Positions 44,039-51,364 are shown, counted from the first letter of the stretch. The stretch: DNA of 64,000 bases from Neisseria sp. (GCA_030538415.1 JAUNTY010000010.1:1-64000); one strand, 5' to 3'. Numbers and translations are program-made. Notes: generated from the sequence alone by a model not told the origin.

Positions 44039-44590
44039 CTATAAACTTCTCAAATAATCCACATAATTTTCCGCACCGCGTTCCAAATCAGCCAACTCTT
44101 CGGCGGTCAGAGCTCTGTCGATGGTGGAGTCCAAACCGTAGAACACGAAAGGCGGTTGGTAATCGGCTTTAATGTAATCGGCGGACAATTGGAACGGCAG
44201 CAGCACTTCTTCCATGCTGTTGCCGCCTTGTTCGGTTTTGGTGTAGCTCTCTTCGCCTGCGCCCGCGCTGACTGCCAATGCCAGCTTGCGACCGACAAAG
44301 GCGTTGCCTTTGGAGCCGTATGCCCAGCCGTAAGTCAGCACTTGATCTTGCCATGCCTTCAACAACGGCGGTGAGCTGAACCAATAAATCGGAAACTGAA
44401 ACACGATATTTTGGTGCTGCTCTATCAATTTTTGTTCCGCCGCCACATTGATGTTGCCGTCAGGATAAATTTCGTTCAGATAATGTACCGTAAACTCTTC
44501 CGGGTATTTTTTGATTTCGTCCGCCAGGCGTTGATTGACCAACGATTTTGATAAATCCGGATGGGCGATAATCACCAATGTTTTTGCCAT
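44039..44590 (-). CDS. NAD(P)H-dependent oxidoreductase, flavodoxin-like fold
   Basis: 183 aa. TLVIIAHPDLSKSLVNQRLA binds the FMN phosphate; IVFQFPIYWFSSPPLLKAWQ and LTYGWAYGSKGNAFVGRKLA are characteristic of the MdaB/KefF/NQO-like family. It reduces quinones or similar electrophiles with NAD(P)H and FMN/FAD. It is divergent from an HxlR regulator 109 bp away, a frequent pairing. The intergenic region has repeated GGTAC/GTTACC/GGTAA blocks near 44663-44697 that may be the operator. Confidence 0.88.
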   Translation of the reverse strand: MAKTLVIIAHPDLSKSLVNQRLADEIKKYPEEFTVHYLNEIYPDGNINVAAEQKLIEQHQNIVFQFPIYWFSSPPLLKAWQDQVLTYGWAYGSKGNAFVGRKLALAVSAGAGEESYTKTEQGGNSMEEVLLPFQLSADYIKADYQPPFVFYGLDSTIDRALTAEELADLERGAENYVDYLRSL

Positions 44591-44699
44591 TTTGCCGTCC
44601 TTGTTTTTGCTTAATGCATTCAGTTCGGGCAGTATATAATGGGCAAATCAGCCAAAACAAGAACGTACGCGCAGGTACGCCAGTTACCCCGAGGTAAGT

Positions 44700-45041
44700 A
44701 TGCACGACAACGCACCCATCGATTTAAACCGCTTTGACCCGGCCCAGGCAGGCTTCGGCTACACCTTGTCATTGATTGACGGCAAATACACCATGATGGT
44801 GTTGTATCTGCTGTATTACTATCCGCCGACCATTCGTTTCAACGCCTTGCAACGCATGATGGGCGACATCCCGCACAAAACCCTGGCCGCAATTTTGAAG
44901 AAAATGGAACAAGACGGCTTGGTTATCCGCACCGAATACCCGCAAATCCCGCCCAAAGTGGAATATTCCCTTTCTGAAAAAGGCCTGAGCCTAATCCCTG
45001 TCGTGGACGCAGTCTGTTTGTGGGGCGAAAAATGGCAATAG
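44700..45041 (+). CDS. HxlR family transcriptional regulator
   Basis: 113 aa winged helix protein: YTLSLIDGKYTMMVLYLLYY, FNALQRMMGDIPHKTLAAIL, EQDGLVIRTEYPQIPPKVEY. The pattern is that of HxlR/YodB-type regulators, many of which sense quinones or aldehydes by a cysteine. Here cysteine occurs only near the C-terminus (DAVCLWGEK), so a YodB-like N-terminal redox cysteine is missing. It probably regulates the divergent oxidoreductase and itself. Confidence 0.87.
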   Translation: MHDNAPIDLNRFDPAQAGFGYTLSLIDGKYTMMVLYLLYYYPPTIRFNALQRMMGDIPHKTLAAILKKMEQDGLVIRTEYPQIPPKVEYSLSEKGLSLIPVVDAVCLWGEKWQ

Positions 45042-45082
45042 GTTGGTGGATTTTAGGGATTTTTGACTGTTTGGCATAAAGA

Positions 45083-45126
45083 GGCCGTCTGAAACCGCAC
45101 TTTCATCGTGCCAAGTTTCAGACGGC
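45083..45126. terminator. Hybrid DUS/USS hairpin
   Basis: GGCCGTCTGAAACCGCACTT (USS core minus strand 45094-45102) and CCAAGTTTCAGACGGCA; between converging genes. Confidence 0.75.
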
Positions 45127-45146
45127 ATAATTTTAATTGGCTTTAA

Positions 45147-45437
45147 TCAAGCAATCCCTGCCACCAACACCGCCCGCCCCAAGGTGACAGCAATGCGTTG
45201 CGCTTTCACCGCCGCATATTCCGCGCCGTAATACCAGTTGCGTGCCGACTGCATATCGGGGAATTTAATCACCACCGAGCCGTCGGCATTTTCGCCTTCC
45301 AAAGCTTCAATTTCGCCGTTAAACACAATGATTTCGCCGTTGTGTTTGGCAAGCGTGGGCGCGGCGACGGCAAGGTATTCGTCGTAGCCTGCACGGTCGA
45401 GCATTTTGTCGCGGATAAAGATAACGTAAGCGGACAT
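45147..45437 (-). CDS. DUF1330 family protein
   Basis: 96 aa. AYVIFIRDKMLDRAGYDEYL, GEIEALEGENADGSVVIKFP and ARNWYYGAEYAAVKAQR match DUF1330, a ferredoxin-like dimeric alpha-beta barrel domain with no settled function. Cytosolic. Single gene ended by the hybrid hairpin at 45083-45126. Upstream lies a degenerate miniature element. Confidence 0.85.
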   Translation of the reverse strand: MSAYVIFIRDKMLDRAGYDEYLAVAAPTLAKHNGEIIVFNGEIEALEGENADGSVVIKFPDMQSARNWYYGAEYAAVKAQRIAVTLGRAVLVAGIA

Positions 45438-45464
45438 AAAGGTTTCCTTAGTTGATGTATGAGA

Positions 45465-45571
45465 TATAGTTAATTAAAATTGCAATGATACTATGTTGCC
45501 AACGTCCTTATGTACTACTTGTACACTGCGGACGTTGTCGCCTTGTCTCATTTTTATTTTAAATGACTATA
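45465..45571. repeat. Correia-like MITE, diverged
   Basis: 107 bp, ends TATAGTTAATTAAAATTGCA and TTTTTATTTTAAATGACTATA; core ATGTACTACTTGTACACTGC has diverged from the other copies. Confidence 0.65.
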
Positions 45572-45592
45572 AAAACAAACAGTATTTCGCCT

Positions 45593-45840
45593 TTACTTCG
45601 CCGCCGCTTCAATCATGGCAACCACGTCATCGGGTTTTGCTCACATTGACATATGGCTGGACGAAGTGCGGTGGGTTTTCGCCTTGATTTGCTTTACAAG
45701 AGTTTCCTGCACCGCTGTCGGCAAGGCGTTGTCTTGTTCGGCAATCAGATAGTAGCTGGCTTTGCGTTACCATGCAGCGGGCTGATTTTTGTGTCGAATA
45801 CGCTTGCGTGAATCGGCGGTTGCACGGTGGTTAGTTGCTT
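45593..45840 (-). pseudogene. Alpha/beta hydrolase 3'-end remnant
   Basis: On the minus strand one frame gives YYLIAEQDNALPTAVQETLV and KQIKAKTHRTSSSHMSM, an in-frame stop, then KPDDVVAMIEAAAK and TAA. This is the C-terminal quarter of the type of hydrolase at 48955-49647 (WYQISLNDRMLS..., SHASLASQPQAVADLI). Further upstream QPPIHASVFDTKISP occurs in another frame. So it is a frameshifted, truncated copy. Two AAGTGCGGT cores lie in or beside it (45664, 45842). Confidence 0.6.
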
Positions 45841-45855
45841 AACCGCACTTTTGGG

Positions 45856-46410
45856 TTATGTTAAAAAGAATTCCTTTGGATAACCCTCAATTTCTTCAAT
45901 TTCAAAGTATTCATCAAATTCCTCTTTTTGTTTGGTTTCATAAAATTCGATTATTTTACTAAAAAAAGTTTCAAGTGTTGGTGCAATGACATTGCGGTCA
46001 TTGTCGGTGTGCCAAAATTCTATTAATTGTCCTTTTTGCTCGGTAAAAATTCCTTTTAGGTCGTAACAAATACTATCACCACCTCCGTTTTGAAAAATTG
46101 GTATCCAGCTTTCGTTCCACCAATTTTCAATTTCGAAATCAAAGCCAATCATAGAAGAGAGCTCTGCAGCCGTAGCAAGGGCTTCGTGTAAAGGCATAAA
46201 TGCAGAATTGTTCACAAAAGACTCATAACAGGTTTGCTTTTGTCCGTTTTTCCATTTGTATAGTGCTCGTAAATCCTTTGGTATTTCAATACGATAATGT
46301 TCTTCTAATTTGTCTAATTGAGCGTCGTCCAGAGGCTCGTTAAGTTCCGAATAGTATTCAGGCCTTAATGCCAACAAATATTTGTCTAATTTTTGGATTA
46401 TTTCTTGCAT
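45856..46410 (-). CDS. SMI1/KNR4 family protein (possible orphan immunity protein)
   Basis: 184 aa from MQEIIQKLDKYLLALRPEYY (46410). PLDDAQLDKLEEHYRIEIPK, LRALYKWKNGQK, FMPLHEALATAAE and WIPIFQNGGGDSICYDLKG are the SMI1/KNR4 signature. In bacteria such proteins are often immunity partners of polymorphic toxins. The gene is clearly richer in A+T than its neighbours, suggesting transfer. No toxin gene is visible next to it; a hydrolase remnant and ohr flank it, and the 228-bp gap to ohr shows nothing else. Confidence 0.8.
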   Translation of the reverse strand: MQEIIQKLDKYLLALRPEYYSELNEPLDDAQLDKLEEHYRIEIPKDLRALYKWKNGQKQTCYESFVNNSAFMPLHEALATAAELSSMIGFDFEIENWWNESWIPIFQNGGGDSICYDLKGIFTEQKGQLIEFWHTDNDRNVIAPTLETFFSKIIEFYETKQKEEFDEYFEIEEIEGYPKEFFLT

Positions 46411-46637
46411 TTCTTTACTCCGTAGATATCGGGGCTTTGTGATGGCGGGGTATGCAATACACAAATATACGCATAACCCCCATTCCTGCAAGCATTCTTT
46501 TGAACCTATTCCTTGCTATAGCATCAATCAATTATATGCATTTATACTTTTGAACATACAAAATAAGCGTTGCATAAAAACAATAGAGACTACACACCTT
46601 TTCAGATGGCATTTCTCTATTGTATGGGGCTGAAAAT

Positions 46638-47066
46638 TCACAAATCAATCGTTTCCACCAAGCTCACGTGCAGGCGCACGTCGATATTGCCGCGGGTGGC
46701 GTGGGAGTAGGGGCAGACTTCGTGGCCTTTTTTCACCAGGGCGATGGCGGTGTCTTTGTCGAGGCCGCGCACTTCCACGTCCAAATCAATGTCCAGGCTG
46801 AAGCCGCCTTCAGCAGTTTGGCCGATGCCGACCGCGCACGAGGTTTTGGTGTGCACGCCGTCGAGTTTTTGCTGCTGGGCGACGTGTTGCAGTGCGCTGT
46901 CAAAGCAGGCGGCGTAGCCCATGGCAAAGAGCTGTTCGGGGTTTGCGCCGGTTTTGTCGGTTTCGGTGAAGCTCACCAAATCAAAGCCTAATGAGCCGTC
47001 ATCAAGTGCGGTGCGGCCGGAACGTCCGCCGACGGCGGTGGCGCGGGTTTTGTAGAAGATTTTCAT
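46638..47066 (-). CDS. ohr: Organic hydroperoxide resistance protein
   Basis: 142 aa from MKIFYKTRATAVGGRSG (47066; a second ATG just before at 47069 is possible). The two redox cysteines are in MGYAACFDSALQHVA and HEVCPYSHATRGNIDV, as in Ohr. It reduces organic and lipid hydroperoxides in the cytosol. It is divergent from ohrR, and the OhrR box ATCGTATACGAT lies 57 bp upstream. An AAGTGCGGT core is inside the gene (47004-47012). Confidence 0.94.
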   Translation of the reverse strand: MKIFYKTRATAVGGRSGRTALDDGSLGFDLVSFTETDKTGANPEQLFAMGYAACFDSALQHVAQQQKLDGVHTKTSCAVGIGQTAEGGFSLDIDLDVEVRGLDKDTAIALVKKGHEVCPYSHATRGNIDVRLHVSLVETIDL

Positions 47067-47122
47067 CATGGTTTCCTTTTGTTGGGGTGAATGAATCAAG
47101 CAAGCTGCCTGAGCGGAAATAT

Positions 47123-47204
47123 ATCGTATACGATTTAATCTTGTGCATATTTTGTGACTAAAAAAAATGTATGTCAATCCTTTTTTGAAAAAATCGTATG
47201 CGAT
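47123..47204. promoter_or_regulatory. Two OhrR operators between ohr and ohrR
   Basis: ATCGTATACGAT at 47123-47134 (perfect palindrome) and ATCGTATGCGAT at 47193-47204 (near-perfect). On the minus strand TTGACA (opposite 47172-47177) lies between them as -35 for ohr. MarR/OhrR proteins bind palindromes of this length, so both genes are probably repressed until peroxide oxidises OhrR. Confidence 0.75.
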
Positions 47205-47241
47205 ATACTATAAAGCAATAAAACCAACAAGAGACCACAAC

Positions 47242-47712
47242 ATGAGCCAACACCCCCCCGAATTCACCGCCGACCATCTGCCCCCTTTGGCGGATCTTCT
47301 CTGTTTTGCCACTTATGGCGCGAGTTTGGCGTTCAACCGCGCCTACAAGCCTTATCTTGCCGAATTGGGCTTGACCTACACCCAATGGATTACGCTGCTG
47401 GCATTGGCAGAAGAAGACGGTTTGACGGTGAACCAGTTGGGCAAAAAGCTGTTTTTGGCGTCCAACACGCTCACGCCGCTGCTGAAAGGCTTGGAAAAGC
47501 AAGGCCTGCTCACGCGCACCCGTTCGCAAACCGACGAGCGGCAAGTGCAAATTCATCTCACCGAAAAAGGGCGCGCGCTGCGTGATGCCAGCAGCCGCTG
47601 CATTGCGGTGTTTGATACCACGGGGCTGACGGCGGACGAAGCGATGGCGCTACAAAAAGCGATGGCGAAGTTGCGGGATAATCTGCTTGCGGGGGTAGAG
47701 AAGAAGGAATGA
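47242..47712 (+). CDS. ohrR: MarR-family peroxide-sensing regulator OhrR
   Basis: 156 aa from MSQHPPEFTADHLPPLADLL (47242). LLCFATYGASLAFNRAYKPY contains the conserved reactive cysteine of OhrR near residue 22, and YLAELGLTYTQWITLLALAE, LGKKLFLASNTLTPLLKGLE, RSQTDERQVQIHLTEKGRAL form the winged helix. Oxidation of the cysteine by organic peroxides releases DNA. It represses ohr and itself through the two boxes at 47123-47204, and possibly acts on the extra boxes at 47898-47996. A hybrid DUS/USS hairpin follows. Confidence 0.92.
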   Translation: MSQHPPEFTADHLPPLADLLCFATYGASLAFNRAYKPYLAELGLTYTQWITLLALAEEDGLTVNQLGKKLFLASNTLTPLLKGLEKQGLLTRTRSQTDERQVQIHLTEKGRALRDASSRCIAVFDTTGLTADEAMALQKAMAKLRDNLLAGVEKKE

Positions 47713-47717
47713 AAAAA

Positions 47718-47760
47718 GGCCGTCTGAAACCGCACTTTGATGTGCCAAGTTTCAGACGGC
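47718..47760 (+). terminator. Hybrid DUS/USS hairpin
   Basis: GGCCGTCTGAAACCGCACTT (USS core minus strand 47729-47737) and CCAAGTTTCAGACGGC. Confidence 0.75.
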
Positions 47761-47764
47761 ATGG

Positions 47765-47851
47765 TTATTCCCGCCCCGCCGTCCAGCATGCCGACCAATA
47801 TGCCTGCGCTTGTTGCCCCCCTTTTTGGGCTGCAAGGCTTGGGGCGGGCAT
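47765..47851 (-). pseudogene. LysR regulator C-terminal remnant
   Basis: The minus strand reads PSLAAQKGGQQAQAYWSACW and TAGRE before TAA. It aligns with the end of the LysR protein at 58383-59297 (HRALQPKRVQQVQAYLLANW, TVGRE, stop), and the DNA is similar as well. Only the last ~28 codons remain. Confidence 0.6.
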
Positions 47852-47897
47852 GCTGGCTCATTTTTTATATTCTATTCATTTAATCGCTTTACAGTAT

Positions 47898-47996
47898 ATC
47901 GTATGCGATATTTTTTTTGTAAAACCATTGACAGGAAAAACGCCAAGGGTAAAATACGCATCAGATTAAATCGCTTTGCGTTATATCGTATACGAT
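47898..47996 (+). promoter_or_regulatory. Second pair of OhrR boxes with an ohr-type promoter
   Basis: ATCGTATGCGAT at 47898-47909 and ATCGTATACGAT at 47985-47996. Between them TTGACA (47928-47933), 16 bp, TAAAAT (47950-47955) form a good promoter reading right. Order and flanks (GCTTTACAGTATATCG, AGATTAAATCG) match the ohr/ohrR intergenic region in inverted orientation. Confidence 0.7.
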
Positions 47997-48022
47997 TCAA
48001 TCTCAGCTTCAAAAAAAGAAGC

Positions 48023-48094
48023 CATAGCCGCAGAAATGAGATTCTGATACAAGGCAAGCCAACGTCGTAGCAGAAACTCATTTCTTCGACCATA
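48023..48094. repeat. Correia-like MITE, short form
   Basis: 72 bp, ends CATAGCCGCAGAAATGAG and CTCATTTCTTCGACCATA; inserted between the second OhrR promoter and the ohr remnant. Confidence 0.75.
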
Positions 48095-48140
48095 TGATGA
48101 AAATCTTCTATAAAACCCGTACACCGCCGCTGGCGGGCAC
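48094..48140 (+). pseudogene. 5' remnant of a second ohr gene
   Basis: ATGATGAAAATCTTCTATAA continues as AACCCGTACACCGCCG, encoding MMKIFYKTR before the similarity shifts frame by one base; the intact ohr starts MMKIFYKTRATAVGG. Only the first ~15 codons remain. Confidence 0.75.
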
Positions 48141-48182
48141 TCTGAACCCACCGCGTCGTATGAAGATTGTTTTCTAAACAGA

Positions 48183-48209
48183 TGCTTATCGTCTCAAACG
48201 AGATAAGCA
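48183..48209. other. Inverted repeat upstream of dps
   Basis: TGCTTATC...GATAAGCA with an 11-base loop, 31 bp before the dps start. It is not followed by a strong T-run; it could be an operator, an mRNA hairpin or a weak terminator. Confidence 0.5.
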
Positions 48210-48239
48210 GGCAGTTACTTTTTAAACAGGAGATAAATA

Positions 48240-48719
48240 ATGAGCCATACCAATTTGACCAATATCGGTTTGGATAAAGAGAAATCAGTGCAGCTGGCCG
48301 ACAAGCTGAATGATTTGCTCGCCAATTATCAAATTTTTTATATGAATGTACGCGGCTACCACTGGAATATTTCCGGCCCGGATTTCTTTGAGCTGCATGT
48401 GAAATTTGAAGAAATCTACAATGATTTGCTGTTGAAAGTTGATGATTTGGCCGAGCGCGTGTTAACACTCGGCAGCCGTCCGCTGCATTCCTACAGCGAT
48501 TACCTCAAAATCAGCGCCATCAAGGAACACACCAATGCCGTAACCGCCGAAGCCACGCTTGACGGCGTTTTGGCAGGCTTGGCGGTCTTGCTGCCGAAAC
48601 AGCGCGAAATTCTCGAAGAAGCGGGCGATTTGGGCGACGAAGGCAGCGCATCATTGATGAGCGACTACATCAAAGAGCAGGAAAAACTGATTTGGATGCT
48701 GACCGCCTACCGCAAGTAA
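48240..48719 (+). CDS. dps: Dps family DNA-binding ferritin-like protein
   Basis: 159 aa. YQIFYMNVRGYHWNISGPDF and FELHVKFEEIYNDLLLKVDD hold the inter-subunit ferroxidase ligands (His, Asp, Glu) of Dps; DLAERVLTLGSRPLHSYSDY is also typical. It forms dodecamers that oxidise and store iron with peroxide, protecting DNA. Start follows AGGAGATAAATA. Its upstream region carries a decayed ohr locus with two intact OhrR boxes and a promoter reading toward dps. Confidence 0.94.
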   Translation: MSHTNLTNIGLDKEKSVQLADKLNDLLANYQIFYMNVRGYHWNISGPDFFELHVKFEEIYNDLLLKVDDLAERVLTLGSRPLHSYSDYLKISAIKEHTNAVTAEATLDGVLAGLAVLLPKQREILEEAGDLGDEGSASLMSDYIKEQEKLIWMLTAYRK

Positions 48720-48827
48720 GCACTTTCGCAGCCAAATAATCAATGCCGACGCCGGTCGGCATTGCGGTCATTTACAAGCATGCGTTGAAACCAAATATCC
48801 ATGGATAAATGACATCACTTTTTTAAA

Positions 48828-48935
48828 CACAGTCGGAGAAATGAGTTTCTGATACAAGGCGGCGAGCCGCAGACAGTACAGATAGTACGGCAAGACGAGC
48901 CAACACCGTAGCAGAAACTCATTTCTCCGACTATA
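48828..48935. repeat. Correia-like MITE
   Basis: 108 bp, left end CACAGTCGGAGAAATGAG (TATA worn), right end CTCATTTCTCCGACTATA. Confidence 0.85.
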
Positions 48936-48954
48936 CAATCATATGAGGATTATC

Positions 48955-49647
48955 ATGAGCAAACCTGCAATTGTTTTGGTACACGGTTTTTGGGGCGGCG
49001 CGGCGCATTGGGCGAAAGTGATTCCCTTGCTGCGCGCGCAAGGCTTCGACAATATCCATGCGGTGGAAAATCCGCTAACATCGCTGGCAGACGATGCCGA
49101 GCGCACCCGTAAAATGGTGAAGCAGATTGACGGCTCGGTGTTGCTGGTCGGCCACTCTTACGGCGGCAAGGTGATTACCGAGATGGGCGACTTGCCGAAT
49201 GTGGCGGGCTTGGTGTACATCGCCGCCTTTGCGCCGGATGCCGGCGAAAGCGCAGGTGCCATCAGCCAAGCCAATCCGCCGCAAGCCTTTGCCAATATCC
49301 AGCCCGACAGCGATGGCTATTTATGGGTGGCGCAAGACAAATACCATGAAAGTTTTTGTCAGGATTTGAGCGAAGAAGAAGCCTACATCATGGCGGTTAC
49401 GCAAAAAGCCCCCGTCGGCGGCACGTTCGGCGACAATGTCGGCGCACCTGCCTGGAAAGTGAAACCGAGCTGGTATCAGATTTCACTCAACGACCGCATG
49501 CTCAGCCCTGAAAACCAAAAAATGATGGCGGCACGGATGAATCCGCGCAAAACCATCACGCTAGACGCCAGCCACGCATCGTTGGCTTCACAGCCGCAAG
49601 CCGTGGCGGATTTGATTGCGGAAGCGGCAAATGCGGTCAGTGAATAA
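48955..49647 (+). CDS. Alpha/beta hydrolase
   Basis: 230 aa from MSKPAIVLVHGFWGGAAHWA (48955), with GAGGATT before it. HGFWGG is the oxyanion loop, LLVGHSYGGKVITEMG the nucleophile motif, SLNDRM the acid and SHASLASQPQAVADLI the histidine. It belongs to the cytosolic EstC/pyrethroid-hydrolase-like group in the alpha/beta superfamily; the substrate is unknown. A shattered paralogue is at 45593-45840. A miniature element ends 19 bp before the start and may supply promoter sequence. Confidence 0.86.
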   Translation: MSKPAIVLVHGFWGGAAHWAKVIPLLRAQGFDNIHAVENPLTSLADDAERTRKMVKQIDGSVLLVGHSYGGKVITEMGDLPNVAGLVYIAAFAPDAGESAGAISQANPPQAFANIQPDSDGYLWVAQDKYHESFCQDLSEEEAYIMAVTQKAPVGGTFGDNVGAPAWKVKPSWYQISLNDRMLSPENQKMMAARMNPRKTITLDASHASLASQPQAVADLIAEAANAVSE

Positions 49648-49668
49648 GATTTAAAATATTGAATATCA

Positions 49669-49713
49669 TGCCGTCTGAAACTTGGCACATTCAAAGTGCG
49701 GTTTCAGACGGCC
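49669..49713 (+). terminator. Hybrid DUS/USS hairpin
   Basis: ATGCCGTCTGAAACTTGGCA and CAAAGTGCGGTTTCAGACGG; USS core 49694-49702. GCAC and GTGC extend the stem inward. Confidence 0.8.
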
Positions 49714-49721
49714 TTGTGCGC

Positions 49722-49829
49722 TATAGTCGGAGCAATGAGTTTCTGATACAAGGCGGCGAGCCGCAGACAGTACGGATAGTACGGCAAGGCGAGCCAACGC
49801 CGTAGCAGAAACTCATTGCTTCGACTATA
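49722..49829. repeat. Correia-like MITE
   Basis: 108 bp, ends TATAGTCGGAGCAATGAG and CTCATTGCTTCGACTATA: the variant CAATGAG is matched by CTCATTG on the other arm, so the two ends have stayed paired. Confidence 0.9.
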
Positions 49830-49897
49830 GCAATCCGCAGCGGCTTCTGCTATGTTGTCCGCCTTTATCGGCTTGACGACATCACAGGAAAAACCTT

Positions 49898-50218
49898 ATG
49901 GCACTCATCATTTCATTGGCGATTATCAGCAACGCCTTTTTCATCGGGCTGCTGTTTTACTGCCACAAAAAAGGCGGCAAATACCTGCTCGGCTGCGGTT
50001 TATTCTTTTTAATCAGCACTTTGGCAATGCTGATTTTTATCTTTATCCGCACTTACTACGCCGACGTGCCGCTCGGCATGCGGGAGCAGCTTTTTGACGA
50101 GCGCAACGAAAAAATAGAATGGCTGATCGCCATCTTCGGCTTCGTTCCCGCCGTGTTCACCGCCAACACCCTCAACAAAGGGCTGGATGCCTTGTATAGT
50201 CGTTCCAATTTAGATTGA
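49898..50218 (+). CDS. Small inner-membrane protein with MITE-derived C-terminus
   Basis: 106 aa. Three hydrophobic segments: LIISLAIISNAFFIGLLFYC, YLLGCGLFFLISTLAMLIFI and WLIAIFGFVPAVFTANTL. No family recognised. The last residues YSRSNLD and the stop are encoded by the miniature element at 50195-50300. Removing that element and one TA restores GCC TTG TAT CAG CGC CGG TGA, so the older end was LYQRR. A single-gene unit; the start is supported by the length of the first helix; no strong ribosome site. Confidence 0.7.
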   Translation: MALIISLAIISNAFFIGLLFYCHKKGGKYLLGCGLFFLISTLAMLIFIFIRTYYADVPLGMREQLFDERNEKIEWLIAIFGFVPAVFTANTLNKGLDALYSRSNLD

Positions 50219-50300
50219 TACAGCGTTGCTGCGCCTTGCCGTACTACCTGTACTGTCTGCGGCTTGCTGCCTTGTCTCAATCTAAATTGAAACGACTATA
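50195..50300. repeat. Correia-like MITE inserted in the 3' end of a gene
   Basis: 106 bp, ends TATAGTCGTTCCAATTTAG and CTAAATTGAAACGACTATA; the flanks show the TA duplication (GCCTTG-TA / TA-TCAGCGCC). Confidence 0.9.
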
Positions 50301-50435
50301 TCAGCGCCGGTGAAAAGGGCGGCATGCCGGGGCAGGGCGGGTTGCGTCGGGCGATGGCATTGCATTTTTGCAGGCATTGTATTAACCTATATACATCAAC
50401 CGCACTTTATTAGCGCACATTAAAGGAGCCAAGCC

Positions 50436-50708
50436 ATGCAAACCATGACCAGCCGCGAATTCAACCAACGCACCCACGAAGCGCAAAAAGCCGCCCACAA
50501 AGCCCCGCTGCTGATCACCAACCGCGGCAAGCCCGATTTGGTGGTGATGAGTTTCAGCGAGTATCAGAATCTGAGCGGCAAGCAGCCCGAACCGTCTTTT
50601 TGGGAATCTTGGCTGGCGTTGTCCAAAGATTTACCCGATGTTTCCGAAATCGAATTGGAGATTCCGCCGCGCTCCAAGGCGCAACGCCGCCCGGTGGAGT
50701 TTGACTGA
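50436..50708 (+). CDS. Phd/YefM-type antitoxin
   Basis: 90 aa. MQTMTSREFNQRTHEAQKAA, LLITNRGKPDLVVMSFSEYQ is the Phd/YefM DNA-binding fold; the C-terminal tail (SEIELEIPPRSKAQRRPVEF) should wrap and block the toxin. It overlaps the PIN-domain toxin gene by one base (TGATG). It would repress its own operon and neutralise the toxin. An AAGTGCGGT core is just upstream (50399-50407) with AAAGGAG before the start. Confidence 0.9.
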   Translation: MQTMTSREFNQRTHEAQKAAHKAPLLITNRGKPDLVVMSFSEYQNLSGKQPEPSFWESWLALSKDLPDVSEIELEIPPRSKAQRRPVEFD

Positions 50709-51139
50709 TGAGCGGGCGTATGTATTTATTGGATACCAACATCATCAGCGAAATGCGCCGAGTGGAAAAAGGCAAAGGCAACCAAGGCGTTGCCGACTGG
50801 GTGCAATCGCTGCAATCGGCGCAACTCTGCACCTCAGCGGTGGTGATGATGGAGCTGGAACGCGGCGTATTGGCAATGGAGCGCCGCGATCCTGTGCAGG
50901 GTCAGGATTTGAGAATATGGCTGGAACAAGTGGTGAAACAGCAGTTTAAAGAGCAAATCCTGCCGCTGGATGCCGCCACCGCCAAGCTCTGCGCTGCCCT
51001 GCACGTGCCCGACCGCAGCCCCGAAAACGACGCCTGGATTGCCGCCCAAGCCATTCAGCACCATCTGATTTTAGTCACCCGCAACGAAAAAGATTTCGCC
51101 GACTTGGGCGTGCGGGTGTTGAACCCGTTTACGGATTGA
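50708..51139 (+). CDS. PIN-domain ribonuclease toxin (VapC/FitB-like)
   Basis: 143 aa. YLLDTNIISEMRR has the first acidic residue of PIN domains, LCTSAVVMMELERGV the second, and SPENDAWIAAQAIQHHLILV with TRNEKDF the last acidic set. It should cleave RNA (often tRNA) when the antitoxin is degraded. The GTG/ATG region offers a second start at MYLLDTN (50720). With the Phd/YefM gene it makes a type II toxin-antitoxin module. Confidence 0.9.
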   Translation: MSGRMYLLDTNIISEMRRVEKGKGNQGVADWVQSLQSAQLCTSAVVMMELERGVLAMERRDPVQGQDLRIWLEQVVKQQFKEQILPLDAATAKLCAALHVPDRSPENDAWIAAQAIQHHLILVTRNEKDFADLGVRVLNPFTD

Positions 51140-51208
51140 TTGGCGGATGAAACAGGCCGTCTGAAACCTTGATACAAGCAAATCAAGGGCTGCCATAGCG
51201 ACAAAATC

Positions 51209-51293
51209 ACACTTTTTCCAAGGAAAAAATGTCGATTAATAACACTTTTTCAAAGGAAAAATAGTTAATAGACCGCACTTTTCCAAAGGAAAG
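51209..51293. repeat. Three imperfect ~33-bp tandem units
   Basis: CACTTTTTCCAAGGAAAAAA, CACTTTTTCAAAGGAAAAAT and CACTTTTCCAAAGGAAAGG start at about 51209, 51243 and 51275 with AT-rich tails. Each unit is a small palindrome (TTTTTCC...GGAAAAA). The third contains AAGTGCGGT on the minus strand (51272-51280). Confidence 0.6.
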
Positions 51294-51338
51294 GCCGTCT
51301 GAAACTTTCGCACAAGCAAAGTGCGGTTTCAGACGGCC
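51293..51338. terminator. Hybrid DUS/USS hairpin
   Basis: GGCCGTCTGAAACTTTCGCA and GCAAAGTGCGGTTTCAGACG; USS core 51319-51327. Between the toxin and the converging aldehyde dehydrogenase. Confidence 0.8.
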
Positions 51339-51364
51339 TTATATTAATCAACCCAATCGCTCAA

